Positions 24,401 to 36,846 of a stretch of DNA of 64,000 nucleotides are shown here, piece by piece. The number at the start of each line of letters is the position of its first letter. Within the stretch, counting starts at the first letter, position 1. The translations under genes and the position numbers were made by a program. The notes beneath the pieces are model-generated. The model did no database searches. It was not told the origin of the DNA and saw only the letters and a program-made list of their open reading frames with translations. This stretch comes from Podarcis raffonei. Taxonomy: Eukaryota; Chordata; Lepidosauria; Squamata; Lacertidae. The DNA lies in assembly GCF_027172205.1 (NCBI RefSeq), contig NC_070616.1, forward strand, positions 15,862,001 to 15,926,000, read 5' to 3'.

Positions 24401-27400
24401 ATCCTCATTTTCCTGAGATGTTGAGGCCATACGCTCTGCAAGAGGAGATAGACCTTGGGATTAATAATCCTGTCAGGGCTGCAACTACAATCCAAGCTAA
24501 TGTTGGTGGGGAAACAGTGAGGGAGGGGGCACATGAGGCAATGCCTCTCCCCCTTTAGCCCACTGTATGCGCCCTGCCCAGGGCTTTATGCGTGAACTGA
24601 AATAAACTTGAGGCCTAGCCTCTCTAATTTCAAAAATCAAGCCTGGGCAGGGCATATCCAATCTGCTTCCAGACCACAAATTTGCAGGTATAATTTGAAC
24701 AGAGGAGGCCTCCAAAGTGTTTAGCTCTGTGAGTTGCATTGCCAAATCCATGATGAGAAAGCTATATTCAGTGGAGACCTCCATTTCTCAGCTCAGACCT
24801 GGGTCAAGACATGGGCTGGCCACACCCTCTGCCAGGGCTTGACTTGTGAAATTAAAGATCCTGGCACTCAAATCTGCCAGGAACCCACGTTCTCTCCCAC
24901 TTCTTCTTCCCCACCTCCAATCCCATGGGAAGCTAGTGGTAATACGATGGTTACAAGGGAAGTCACCAGAGCATGTGGAGTACAGTGGTGAAGTCACCTT
25001 TGTCCAAAAGAGGCTGGGGCTAGCAAACCAGATGGAGCATGAAAAAGGCGCTCTGAGTGACTGAGGCCACCTGAGCCCCTGTGGACAGTGCTGAAATGCA
25101 TTTCCCACTTCACAAGAATTCAAGCAGACCCTTTTTCCATTTAAAAGAAGGTTGGGGAGCAGAGAACAGGCTCAAATCAGTGGTGTTTATATATACACAC
25201 ACACATTCTAGAATCATAGAATTGTAGAGCTGGTAAAGGTAAAGGGGACCCCTGACCATTAGGTCCAGTCGTGGCTGACTCTGGGGTTGCGGCGCTCATC
25301 TCGCTCTATAGGCCGAGGGAGCCGGCGTACAGCTTCCGGGTCATGTGGCCAGCATGACTAAGCCGCTTCTGGCGAACCAGAGCAGCGCACAGAAATGCCG
25401 TTTACCTTCCCGCCGGAGTGGTACCTATTTATCTATTTGCACTTTGACGTGCTTTCGAACTGCTAGGTTGGCAGGATCAGGGACCGAGCAATGGGAGCTC
25501 ACCCCGTCGCGGGGATTCGAACCGATGACCTCCTGGTTGGCAAGTCCTAGGCTCTGTGGTTTAACCCACAGTGCCACCCGCGTCCTCCTCTGTAGAGTTG
25601 GAAGGGGCCCCAAATGTCATATAGTCTAACCCCCCACCAGGGATCATCTAGTAGTTCAATCTCAGTTAAAATATCCATGACAGATGGCCATCCAATCTCT
25701 GCTTAAAAACCTCCAAGGAAGGGGAGTCCACAACCACTGGCAGAGGAAGGAGGATGCGGTCCGCCCCAGGTGTCATCCCTGAGGGGGAGTGACATTGTCG
25801 CCCCGCCCCCTGGGACACTGACCCCACCCCTGTGGGTAGCTAGCCCCGCCCCCGGGTGCACAGCATGTGCGCCACTCCGGGTGCTGGAGCAACTAGCTCC
25901 GCCTCTGTCCACAACCTCCCAAGGGAGACAGTTCCACTGTCAAACAGCATATGTCAAACACACACACACACACACACACACAGCAAACACCACACCATAA
26001 AGTATGAGATGCTTAGGATATTAAATGGCCACTTCCGGAAGCCTGGAAGGCAACCAACCTGCCTCTCTCGCCATGTGGGGCCTGTGTTCAGTATGCTCTG
26101 TACCTATTTTGCTCTTCTCCACTCTCCTCTTCTTGCTTGAGCTCCTCTCCTTGGGCGGACTTTCCTTCTCACTCTGGGCAAACTAAAGCAGACATTTAAA
26201 AGCAGAAGTATTTGTTAGCATCCGCTGAGAGTCTCCTGCGGCTTTGCCAGGTGAATTTTAAGCCACCCCAAAGTTTGAGGAATCCCTTTATATCTTACTC
26301 TTTTCCTCCAGGTAGCCCAACGTGGTGTACATGGTCCCCCTCCTCTAAATTTTTATCCATACAACAACCCTATAAGGTAGACTAGGCTGGGAGGCAGTGA
26401 CTGGATCCCAAGGTAACAACACCCTGTGGGCTTTGTGGCTGGCTGAGGGATTTGAACCCTGGTCTCTCCCAAGTCCTAGTCCAGCACTCAAACCACTGTG
26501 CCTCACTGGCTCTGAAAAATAAGCTGTGGGCCCTTTAAGGATTGTAGACGGCCTTCCAGGTGGGGCAGAGCCACTGGAAAGAAAGGTCTTGAACCTTCAG
26601 ATGTCTTTGGTCCTTGGCTGAGACAACATCTCCCATAGGTCAGCCAGCAGATGATCTGTTCCACTCTCCCCCACACAAGCCCTAGCAACTCCCAACCCAT
26701 TTTGAGCCTGATGCTACTTCCTCTGGGCAGCTTTGAACTTTTTGCTGTTGAGCATTTCAACCATGTACCATTAAGGTTGCTCGCTTCTTCTGCTTCCCTT
26801 TGCCAGAGCCCTCGTTAACAGTATGATGGGGGGTGGCTGAAGAGATGTTGGCTTTGTTGGAAGGCTTCGAGGATGATCGATTGGACATTCCTAGAACGAA
26901 AGGGGGAGGCATAACTGGCATTTGAGGCACAGAGATCTGGAAAACCTTGACCTTGGCTCCTTGCCCACCCAGGCGCTCCACTGGCACCCTGCTACTGACG
27001 CTGCAATTCTAGGGTTGCTTACCAAGATCAATATCTCCCCGTGCCCAAGATCCATCTTTCATATTCACTGTAAAGACCTGCTCAGCAATGGTCCTCATCA
27101 ATGTTAATTAAAAGATTCCTGTTTGCATAACTTAATGGTTTTGTTGCTTTCTGTTCAGCACAGCTGGAAGACCAGTAATGAGTTTAGCCTGTGAATTATC
27201 CCTTATCAGCCCCTTCAGCATCCCGCTCTTCTCCTTCTGACCTCTCCTTGGTGTCCCACCAACAATCCCTGGGGTCTGAGCTTTCCTCCCCTGGGGCTTC
27301 CCTGGCTTGTGTCTCCCACTACTCCTCTTTGTCTAGCCAGTCCCTGACAGTTGCAGTGATTTAAAAGCAGAGAGTGCTGTTGTTGCACTCAGGTATTGCT

Positions 27401-30400
27401 CGAGGGCTTCCCACTTTAACATCCAGCTGACCACTGTGAGAGCAGGATGCTGGGCTAGATGGGACATTGGCCTGATCAGCAGGTTCTCCTTACGTTCTGC
27501 ATGTGCATAAGGTGTGTGCCTCACATAAAGCTGTGTGGCAGCAGTGGGCTAACTCTGTCCCCTGTTTCTGCTCCAGTGCCAGTCTGTGGGTAAGAGCTTG
27601 GCAGTCTACAACAGGGAGACTTCCACACTCAGGGAAACTCCCTGGGTGTTTAAAAACCTGGAAAACAGAAACTTTTGCAAGCACACAGAATCTGATCTGC
27701 AACTTTCCTCCCTGCCCTGTATATTTCAGGTCAAGCTTTGATCCTGCCACTCCTCCAAGCCATTAAACTTACCGTCGGCGGGGACCTTGCCGCTGCCGCC
27801 GCTGCCTCCGTGCTTGCTGCTGCTGCCACCACTGGAATCGTAGCCACCGGTCACTTTCCCACTATGCCTGTACAACCGGCCTGAGCCAAAGCCAGACTTG
27901 TTGCTGCAACATCCGCCGGAACCACAGCAGGACCCCTTGCTTCCGCAACCGGCCGATCCGCAGCAGGACCCCTTGCTTCCACAACTGCCTGATCCGCAAC
28001 AGGACCCCTTGCTTCCGCAACCGCCTGATCCGCAACAGGACCCCTTCCTTCCGCAACCGCCTGATCCGCAACAGGACCCCTTGCTTCCGCAACCGCCTGA
28101 TCCGCAACAGGACCCCTTGCTTCCGCAACCGCCTGATCCGCAACAGGACCCCTTGCTTCCGCAACCGGCCGATCCGCAACAGGACCCCTTGCTTCCGCAA
28201 CCGGCCGATCCACAGCCTGACACGCCACCCTCGTTGCTGATGACCCCGCCAGAGACAGAGGGTGTGATTTTCTCATTCATGCTTTCTGCAACACTGGAGG
28301 CAATCTCTGTCGGCGGGTTGGTGTTACTGGTCAGCGACGCGAGGTCTTTGGCGGAGCTGAAGGAAACTTTGCTGCTGCCGCCGCCTGGACCAGTGATGGC
28401 CTCGCCCACTGCACAGGATAAAAGGTGACATCTAAGATGGGTGAGTTTTAATGTTGGAAGCTACCCGGGACAGTAGGGTGAAGGGCAGGCAATAAATAAA
28501 TGACAGCTCGAGATTTTGGTGACTTGTTTTTAAGTACTGAACCTGAAAATGTAAACAAACTGCACAAGCCAAGCCTTTGGTGTCATCGACCTTGTCCTGT
28601 GGAACCCTCTGCCACTAGAGATCCAGCAGGCAGCTTCTGTTCCAGCCTTTTAAATGCCTGGTGACAATTTTTCCATTTCACCAGGCCAATTAAGCATACA
28701 TCTCCCACAATGGTCTACTGGTGTTTGTTTTTAATTATTTTGCTTTTCACGTGTTTTTAATTTCTTATGATATTACTGTATGGTTGCATATTATTTTCTG
28801 CTGGGGGGAGTGGGAACTTTGGAAGGAATTTAAAAGGGCATATTATAAAGTTCTAACAGCCTATATTTCCACGCTTTGCTTTGCTGCATATTCAGTGATT
28901 TTAAATCTTGGCTGGGGTTCTCTCACCAAAGTACTTGCCCCAAACCTGGAACTTGGCATCCAGGGAATTCTGTTTTTATACCTAATTTTTCTTTCCCAAT
29001 GAATATTCCCCCCAACTCATTAAATCTCCACAATGACCCTGTGATGGAGGCTAGGCTGAGAGGGACAGTGACTGGCCCCCAATATCACCCTAGGGAGTTT
29101 CGTGGCTGAGTGGGGATTTGAACCATGGTCACACCCAGGTCTTAGTTCTGTAGGATAACCAGCCTCATATAACCAACATGCTTATGTCTAATTAATGCAT
29201 GAAGGGGTTAATGTCATACAGTAAGCTGTCCTGTCAGGTTTAGCTAGATCACTCCCCATCACATTGGGAGGAAGGTAATCGAGCCTATTGTTGTACTCCA
29301 GTCAACCAGAGAAGCTCAGCACGTGAAGCGGTTTTGATCTGGTTGCTCCTGCTAAGCACACGGCTCTAACAAGCCTTTCTTGTGTTCGTACACCAATAAT
29401 TTAGGAACTTTCACCACTGTGTAACTAAGCCAAGTTTTATTGCCTCTGTTTTTTGACTGCTGTGTGAAAAAGCACATGAATCCGACATCTGGAATTTGTA
29501 AGTAAACAATTTTTAACCAACTGAATGTGTGGTCTTTTACTATGCTGGGGGAAGAGAGGACTATTTTGGAACTCAGAAGGCCATATTTTAAAGGTATAAC
29601 AGCTTGTATCTCCATGTTTTAGCTTGCAGCGTGCTTTGTGATTTTAAATTTCTGCTGGGCTTCTCTCACCAAAGAGTACTCACCCCAAACTTGGATCTTA
29701 GCATCCAGGAATTCTCCTTTTATATAGCTATATTTTGCTTGCCAGCCAACAAGTCCAATACCCTAAGCCATCACACCACACTGGCTCTTGCCCAATGGGC
29801 ACCAGGCGAGGCTTCGGGGGTACATCTGTACTCAGAGATGCTGTGCTGGCAACCCCTGAATCAATCAGTTCAAGAATATCCCAGTTCTTTAAGCCCTTGT
29901 CCCTGCCCCCCGAAATAAAACCAAGTTCTCCCAGTGCTTCAGCAAAAGACACTGAAAGCTCCACAGTCCATACCCTGCACCCTCATCCACCTTGCGGAAT
30001 GAGACCAGGAAGAGCCTCTCACCTGGCTCCAATTCAAGAATCTCCTTCTGTAGGTCTCTCTCGCTAACAGCACCTTCATGCTGCAAAGAAAAAGCAGTAC
30101 AAAAGGCAGGCATTTTAGCAGACTCATTTGGGTTGGAACTAGGCTGCAATAGACCCCAAAACTCCCTCTGGGAACACAGAAAGAGCCATCCTGGATGAAT
30201 CTCAAGAACCCTCCAGCCCAGCACATTTTTTCCCTGGGAGGGGCCCTGCTGAATGGCCTGATGTAACAAACAACTCCTGCATTGCACACAAAAGAGGACC
30301 AGTACAACTCCCCATAGGATCTCCAGGTAGCACTGGGAAGGAGAGCATATTTCCCCCACGATTTATTTAGCAAGATTTATATACCACATATTAATATATA

Positions 30401-32093
30401 TAAGCAGTTTGGTACAGTGGTACCTCGGGTTACATATGCTTCAGGTTACATACGCTTCAGGTTACAGACTCTGCTAACCCAGAAATAGTACCTCGGGTTA
30501 AGAACTTTGCTTCAGGATGAGAACAGAAATTGCGTGGTGGCAGCGCAGCAGCAGGAGGAGGCCCCATCAGCTAAAGTGGTGCTTCAGGTTAAGAACAGTT
30601 TTAGGTTAAGAACGGACCTCCAGAACGAATTAAGCACTTAACCTGAGGTACCACTGTAATTCAGATTTATTCTGGAGGCAGAACAAAACCTCCATGTCAT
30701 TATTTTGTCCAATCCTGTTTCATAAGCACTTTAAACTAGTGACCGTCACTGCATGCACTGTAAATGTTTGTTGACTGTTTCCAACATATAGGGCCCTCAT
30801 ACAGCCAGGCCAGCTGCCCTCTTCCTGGGTCGGCGGCCTTCAGAGCACAACTCGGCCGCTGGATTCTGACCCCAGGTCAACTCACCTCCAGGGATGCGGC
30901 AGACTTGCTTGCGGCTTCCTCTGCATTGGGCAGGGCTAAGAGGCTTGTCATGGACTGCTTAGTCCCATTCTTCCCTTTGGCAGTGGACAATTGGCTCCCC
31001 AGCCTGGTCGCACTGGTGCTTCCTCCCGGAACTGGGATAGGTCAGAGAGGGAGAAGAGGCAGGAGTGAACAGCTTTGCAAGATGGGCAGCGGGCAGGGGG
31101 CTTTGGACAAGTGTGAAGCACACCATTTGCCTTTCTCTGGGGGGCCCCTAGCCTTGACTCCGCTCCCAGTTCCTTTTCCCGCACCCCCCAAAAAAGCAGA
31201 ATGTACCTTTTCGAAGCTCTGGTCCTTTCTTGTCCAGGAGGCTGGTGGACTTCCTCTCAATTGTTGAGGTCTTACTGGTCTCCTCAGTGCTTGTCTTGGG
31301 CAAGGAGGAGTCTTTAATCATAACCATAATCATAATCATAGTCAGCCTCTAAAATAGCTGAGATGTCTACGGCGGAGCAGAAAAGCCCCCAAATGCGGCA
31401 TTTAGCCTCTGCATTTGACATACAGGAAATGTATTTAATTTTAGTCATGGACAGTGCTTTTTTTCTTAAAAAATGTTTAGGTGTACTCTCATTTTCCTAC
31501 TCATATTGAAATACTGCCCCTCAATGAGGACAAACAGATTCACAAAATGTTTAGGGGTATGCGTACCCCTGCGTCGTCCCCCCCCCAAAAAGCACTGGGT
31601 TTCATATTTCAATGGAACTCTCTCAGCAGTTTATCAATCCAAACAAAGGCACACAGTTTAAATTCTACATGTTGTTAATTTCTCTTGTTGAAAATCTCAC
31701 AGTTTCACCTTTTTTGCAAACTGCTTTGAGGGAGTTGTTGCTGTTTTTTACAATCAAGTGGTGTATAAATTTTATGAAATAAATAATAAGGCAAGAAAAG
31801 CAAAACAAAAAGGATACTTATATGGTGTATCATCTAAAACAGGCTGAAACCAGCAAGAGGGAACAGTTGCAAAAGTTCTTAAAAGCAGCGCAACAAATCT
31901 ACTTAAAGACAACAATGGTGGATTCTTTGCAGCTAGGAAAGGGAGGAAGGAAACAAACCTGAACGGATAAAGAGAGGACATAGCTTAACCTACGCATAAG
32001 CCTTGAGTGAGAAAATCAGGATCGGGGCTCAAAAAATGGTTTGTCCAGGGGAGCCTTAGGGAGACTTGAAAGCATTCCAGGAGAAAGAGGAAG

Positions 32094-32152
<59 letters not shown>

Positions 32153-35100
32153 AGCAAGAGGTCATTCCATGAAAGCCGTTCCTGGCCATGTACCTTGTTT
32201 TTTAGCTGGGGGTCCCCGATCTCCGACGTCCATCATGTGGACCATCTTGTCAGGAGGGAGCAAGAAGCCTTCTCTCTGGAAGCGTTCCTGCAGCTTCCTC
32301 AAGTGGTGAGCCATCTTCTTCTCAAGCATGTTCTGTTTCTGCAGGGTGCAAAAAGGGCAGAGCCTCGCCACTGTTTCGGGATTCATTCCAGGGTCCTTTG
32401 CAACCTCTCATCATGCTGGATCCAAGGGGAGACACTGGGGCCTCCCCCCCAAGCTGGCAAAGGACCTGCCCCTTTCATTTTGCACCACAGTCACTCAGAA
32501 GCAGCATGAGAGAATTCTTAGTTTGCATGCCTCACCTCTTTTCAGGTTGGGGGTGGGGGGCCCACTAAGCATGCCTAGCTGGAACACACCCCAACAGCGA
32601 GTACAGGGTGCAATTCATAGACCAAGTTATTTGGCAACTGCCCAATGATGATCAGCTGGATAGCTCAGTTGGTTAGAGTATGGTGCCAGTAACTCCAAGG
32701 TTGCAGGTTCAATCCCCTGCTGCATATTCCTGCATTGCAGGGGTTTGGACTAGAGACGATCCAACAATTCTATGATTTGCCAGATTTCCCCCCTATGAAC
32801 TGGGCATTGGCACCTTCTGTCTGTTTTCTGTGATGAATTGCTAATTTCTCCAGTCTAAACAGAGCAATTTTGCTATACCAAAGGGGAGCAAGTGAAAGGA
32901 AGCCAGTAATTAAATCATTCCCCACATAATGAACAGGAACTGACTGACTGAAGGACGCTTAAGGGACAACTCTGTACTCCATGCTTGGTAGGAAGTACAA
33001 GGAATAAACTTTTTTTTTCCGACGAAAGAAGAATGGATACCAAAACTTATGGACTATGCAGAAATGGCAAAACTTACTGGAAGAATAATAAATCAGGATA
33101 ACAAACTTTTCATGAAGGAATGGAAATTGAATATTTACAAACAAATTGCAAACAGATAAAAACATTGGCAGGACTATTGTAATAACCTGCAGTTTTTAAG
33201 ATATAAATATATGAAAATAGATGAATAAAATAATGATTTAATATAACTTACAATATGCAGGGAATGATGATATAAAATTTAACGAATCGCAGAAAAAGGA
33301 GGAAGGAAGTTGATATTTGAAATGTCTGAATTATTGTTAAATTGCTACTGAAATGTATATAAATGAAAATCATATTGGTTTTGGAAAAAAGGAATAAACT
33401 TTTAACTAACATTGCAGGGGGGCCTTTGCTAAATAAAGGTTGCTGTTGAGTAAACATTAGGGAAGGGTCTTGGCTAGGAGGATGGGAACTTCTGGATAAT
33501 ATAGAACTACGTAGATGGAATGCTGGGCAGAACTTCCTTCCAGCTGATTGTGGCACCCTACCATGACCACTCAGATGCTAGCCAAGACCCACACAGCTTC
33601 CAGCCGCCTTCCCTTCTCTTCCACTTACCCTTTTCAGCTTGTCTTCCTTGCTCTTCCTCCTCTGCTCTTCAATCCTTGCTTCCCGTTTAACGTCATCACC
33701 GATTTTCATCAGGAGCAGCATTTCCTTCTTCCTCCATTCCTGGGAAACAAAGACTCATCAGCCATTGGTCACCTGTTTCTGTGCTGTGGCTGTTTTCAGC
33801 TGGGTGTAAAACAGCAAAGGGGACCCAACTCCAAGCAGCCCCACTGGCCAGGGCGAATGAGGATGGGCGCCACCTCCTGTTCCAGCTTCCCTTTGTGGTT
33901 ACCTCTTCCATTTTCTTCCGTAGGAGGAGCTGCTTGCGTTTTTCCAAGCCTTGCTTCTTTTTGTCGTCCTGAGCCAAGGCGAGTTGTCGGTTCTCTTCTG
34001 CCAGCTGCTCCAGTTTTTCCAGCTCCTGGTTAATCAACTCTAAATATCTTTTTGAGAAAAAAGGCAAAGGATCGATTAGAATGGCTTGGCTGGACCTCAC
34101 CCCATTTCCTCTTCTTCGCTCAAGTTTCTCAGCTAACCTGGGGACTTCAGGTAAGCCCTGGAGGTCTGGCAACTTGATGTAAAGCTGAAAGCTCATTCCC
34201 CCCTCCCCGCATGCCCTCTTGTGGCCCCAAACCAATTTGTGGAAGGGTAAGAGATTGATTGGTTGTAGGTTTGAGCCCCACTTTGAGCTAAAGATTCCTG
34301 CATCACAGGAGGTTGGTCTAGATGACTCTTGTGGCCCCTTCCAACTCTTACGACCTGCAGTTCATTGTTTCGGCCCATTTCTCCTGCTTTTAATTCCTGT
34401 TTTTTCTTGCTGTTTATGCAGAAGAGGATCGCAAGAGAGGCTTCAAAGGAGCACCAGACCCAAGCGGGGCAGGCTGGCTTTGTGGTGTCACTCTGCAAAC
34501 CGCACAAAGGTCCGCTTTAGACCTCATGTGCAAAAATGCCCTCTAGACTCCTCCCTCTACCCATCTCCTTCGGGCACCTGTTCCTCATCACGGTCTCCTG
34601 CTCCTGTATTGTGGGCCTCTCCTCTTTCAGCATCCAGTCCCGATATTTCGACGTATCGGCGGCCTCTGGAAGATGCTGAGTGTCTTGGAGCTTGGTGATC
34701 TGCTTCTCAAGCATTTTCTGGAATTCAGAGGATTAGAGGGATGTGGGCATCAGGGCTTTTGCTTGGGACATTGCTGCCAGCAAGTTGTCACTTGGGGTCG
34801 GGTGAGCAGAGGAACACGTCAGACCAATTTAGTGGGGTAGGAGAGCTTAAAAGAATGCTAATATTTTTCACATCTGGCAACCAATAGGCCCCTTGGGTTT
34901 CCGATAGTAGTACATGGGGTAAGGTAAAGGTAAAGGGACCCCTGACCATTAGGTCCAGTCGTGGCCGACTCTGGGGTTGCGGCGCTCATCTCGCATTATT
35001 GGCCAAGGGAGCCGGCATACAGCTTCCGGGTCATGTGGCCAGCATGACTAAGCCGTTTCTGGCGAACCAGAGCAGCACACGGAAACGGCGTTTACCTTCC

Positions 35101-36801
35101 CGCCAGAGCGGTACCTATTTATCTACTTGCACTCTGACATGCTTTCAAACTGCTAGGCTGGCAGGAGCAGGGACCGAACAACGGGAGCTCACCCCGTCAC
35201 GGGGATTCGAACCACCGAACTTCTGATTGGAAAGCCCTAGGCTCTGTGGTTTAACCCACAGCGCCACCCGCGTCCTTTTAGTACATGGGGTAGATGGATC
35301 TAAAAAGCCTGGGACACAAATTTTCACGGCCATCCAGCAGCTACGGTGGCTCATTTACCAGAGGTAATGTATTTGGTGTTAACTCTGGAAGCGTATACTC
35401 AATTCTGACCAAACAAAGCACAATATACATCAGGAGCCCAAGATGGTGCACGTAGTTCTCCCATCCACATTTTATCCTCACAACAACCCTGTGAGGTAGG
35501 TTAGGCAGGAAGTCATGCCTCTTATCAAGTTTGCAATATGCTCTTTGTTTGTAGCAGCTGAGCAGAGGCAGAAGGAGATCTCAAAAAATGGTCCCAAGAC
35601 TTGCCTGTTCTCTGATGTAGTGTTTCTCAAACTCCAGCTTGAGGGAGGTCAGGTACTGCCTATATTCATTGAATTCCTTCAGGGTACACACCACCTAGGA
35701 GGCAAAAAGAAGTCAGGCATTCATGGGAAAGGTTCTTTTTTTAAGAAATATTTATTTGGTTTTTCAGATTTAAGTTTTACAATCACATATCCAACATACA
35801 ACATAAAAACAAGATTCCAAGGAATCTCTTGGACCTCCTCCCCTTTGTGGGTCCTTTTGTTAATTATTTCCTCCTGTATCTTTTATGATAATCCAGATCT
35901 TTTACATCTCCATTATGTCCAAAATTCACCATTAAACTATGTTATTCCAATCCTACTAAGTTAGCTGTTTAAGATGGTTTTTAAGATAAATTATAAATTT
36001 CCCCTATTCCTTATTAAAATTTTGGTCTTCCTGATTTCTGACTCTTCTGGTCGTTTTAGCCGTTTCTGCATAATCCATCAACTTAATCTGCTATTCTTCT
36101 CTGGTGGGGACTTTATCTTCTTTCCATCTCTGAGCCACCATGGGAAAAGGTTCAAGAGTCCTTCTGTGCATTTCCATGCTCTCCCGCAACAGTGCCAACA
36201 TCCTAAGTCCCTGTCTGAAATCTGTTTACTCAGAAGCTACAGTTCTTCCCCTAAGATTCTAGTCTTCATGGCTCTGGAGAGAAGACAGATATAAATATAA
36301 CCAAAGGAAGCTGCCTATCAATCCACCTAGCTCACAGTGGCTGGCAGCAGCTCTGTGGGGTTACAAGCAGAGAGTCTCTCACAGCCCTACCTGGATATGC
36401 TACAGCCCTGCTCCTTTAAGACGTTTATTTTTCCTACAGGATTTGAAGCTTTTTAATATGACTTCTAGGCTGTTTTGAGGTGACATCAATGGTGTTGTTT
36501 GCTGATAGCCTTCTAAAAAAAATGTTTCTGGCATGGTGTTGTTTTTTTATGGCTGTCATTTTGCAGTCCTGATTGTCTCGCTAGAAAAGCACAGGGATGT
36601 AGGGGCATCAATGCCTGAAGCAGCTCAACTTGCCTTGTTCTTGTCGGTGATGTGGCCTGCCTTTTTGAGCCTCCGCAGGTTGTCTTTCCGCTTGTAGTAG
36701 GCACGCAGGTGTGGGTCGTGGAGGCTCTTATAGCTGGGTGCCATGAGTTTGCAGTATGGGTCGTTCAGGTCAAAAGTGGCAGATGGCTGGTAAAGCTGGG
36801 G

Positions 36802-36846
<45 letters not shown>

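Larger units (their letters stand above)
25205..25950 (-). mobile_element. CR1 LINE 3' end carrying two nested insertions
   Basis: CR1 sequence in minus orientation appears at 25205-25233, 25591-25735 and 25907-25950 in collinear order. It is interrupted by a Sauria SINE (25234-25590) and an unidentified insert (25736-25906). It sits in the FSIP2 intron between exons 14 and 15. Confidence 0.75.

Noticed and set aside
27726-27772. Extension of the Cys/Gly frame past 27773 as coding
   Set aside because: A strong donor GTAAGT at 27772 and phase agreement with exon 13 end the exon there.
27918-28215. Regular 36-bp repeats considered as a CRISPR-like array
   Set aside because: The units are contiguous without spacers, lie in an open coding frame, and are in a vertebrate gene.
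32649-32725. Possible tRNA-Ile gene on the plus strand
   Set aside because: Only the internal promoter boxes are conserved; the acceptor stem does not pair and a CR1-type tail follows.
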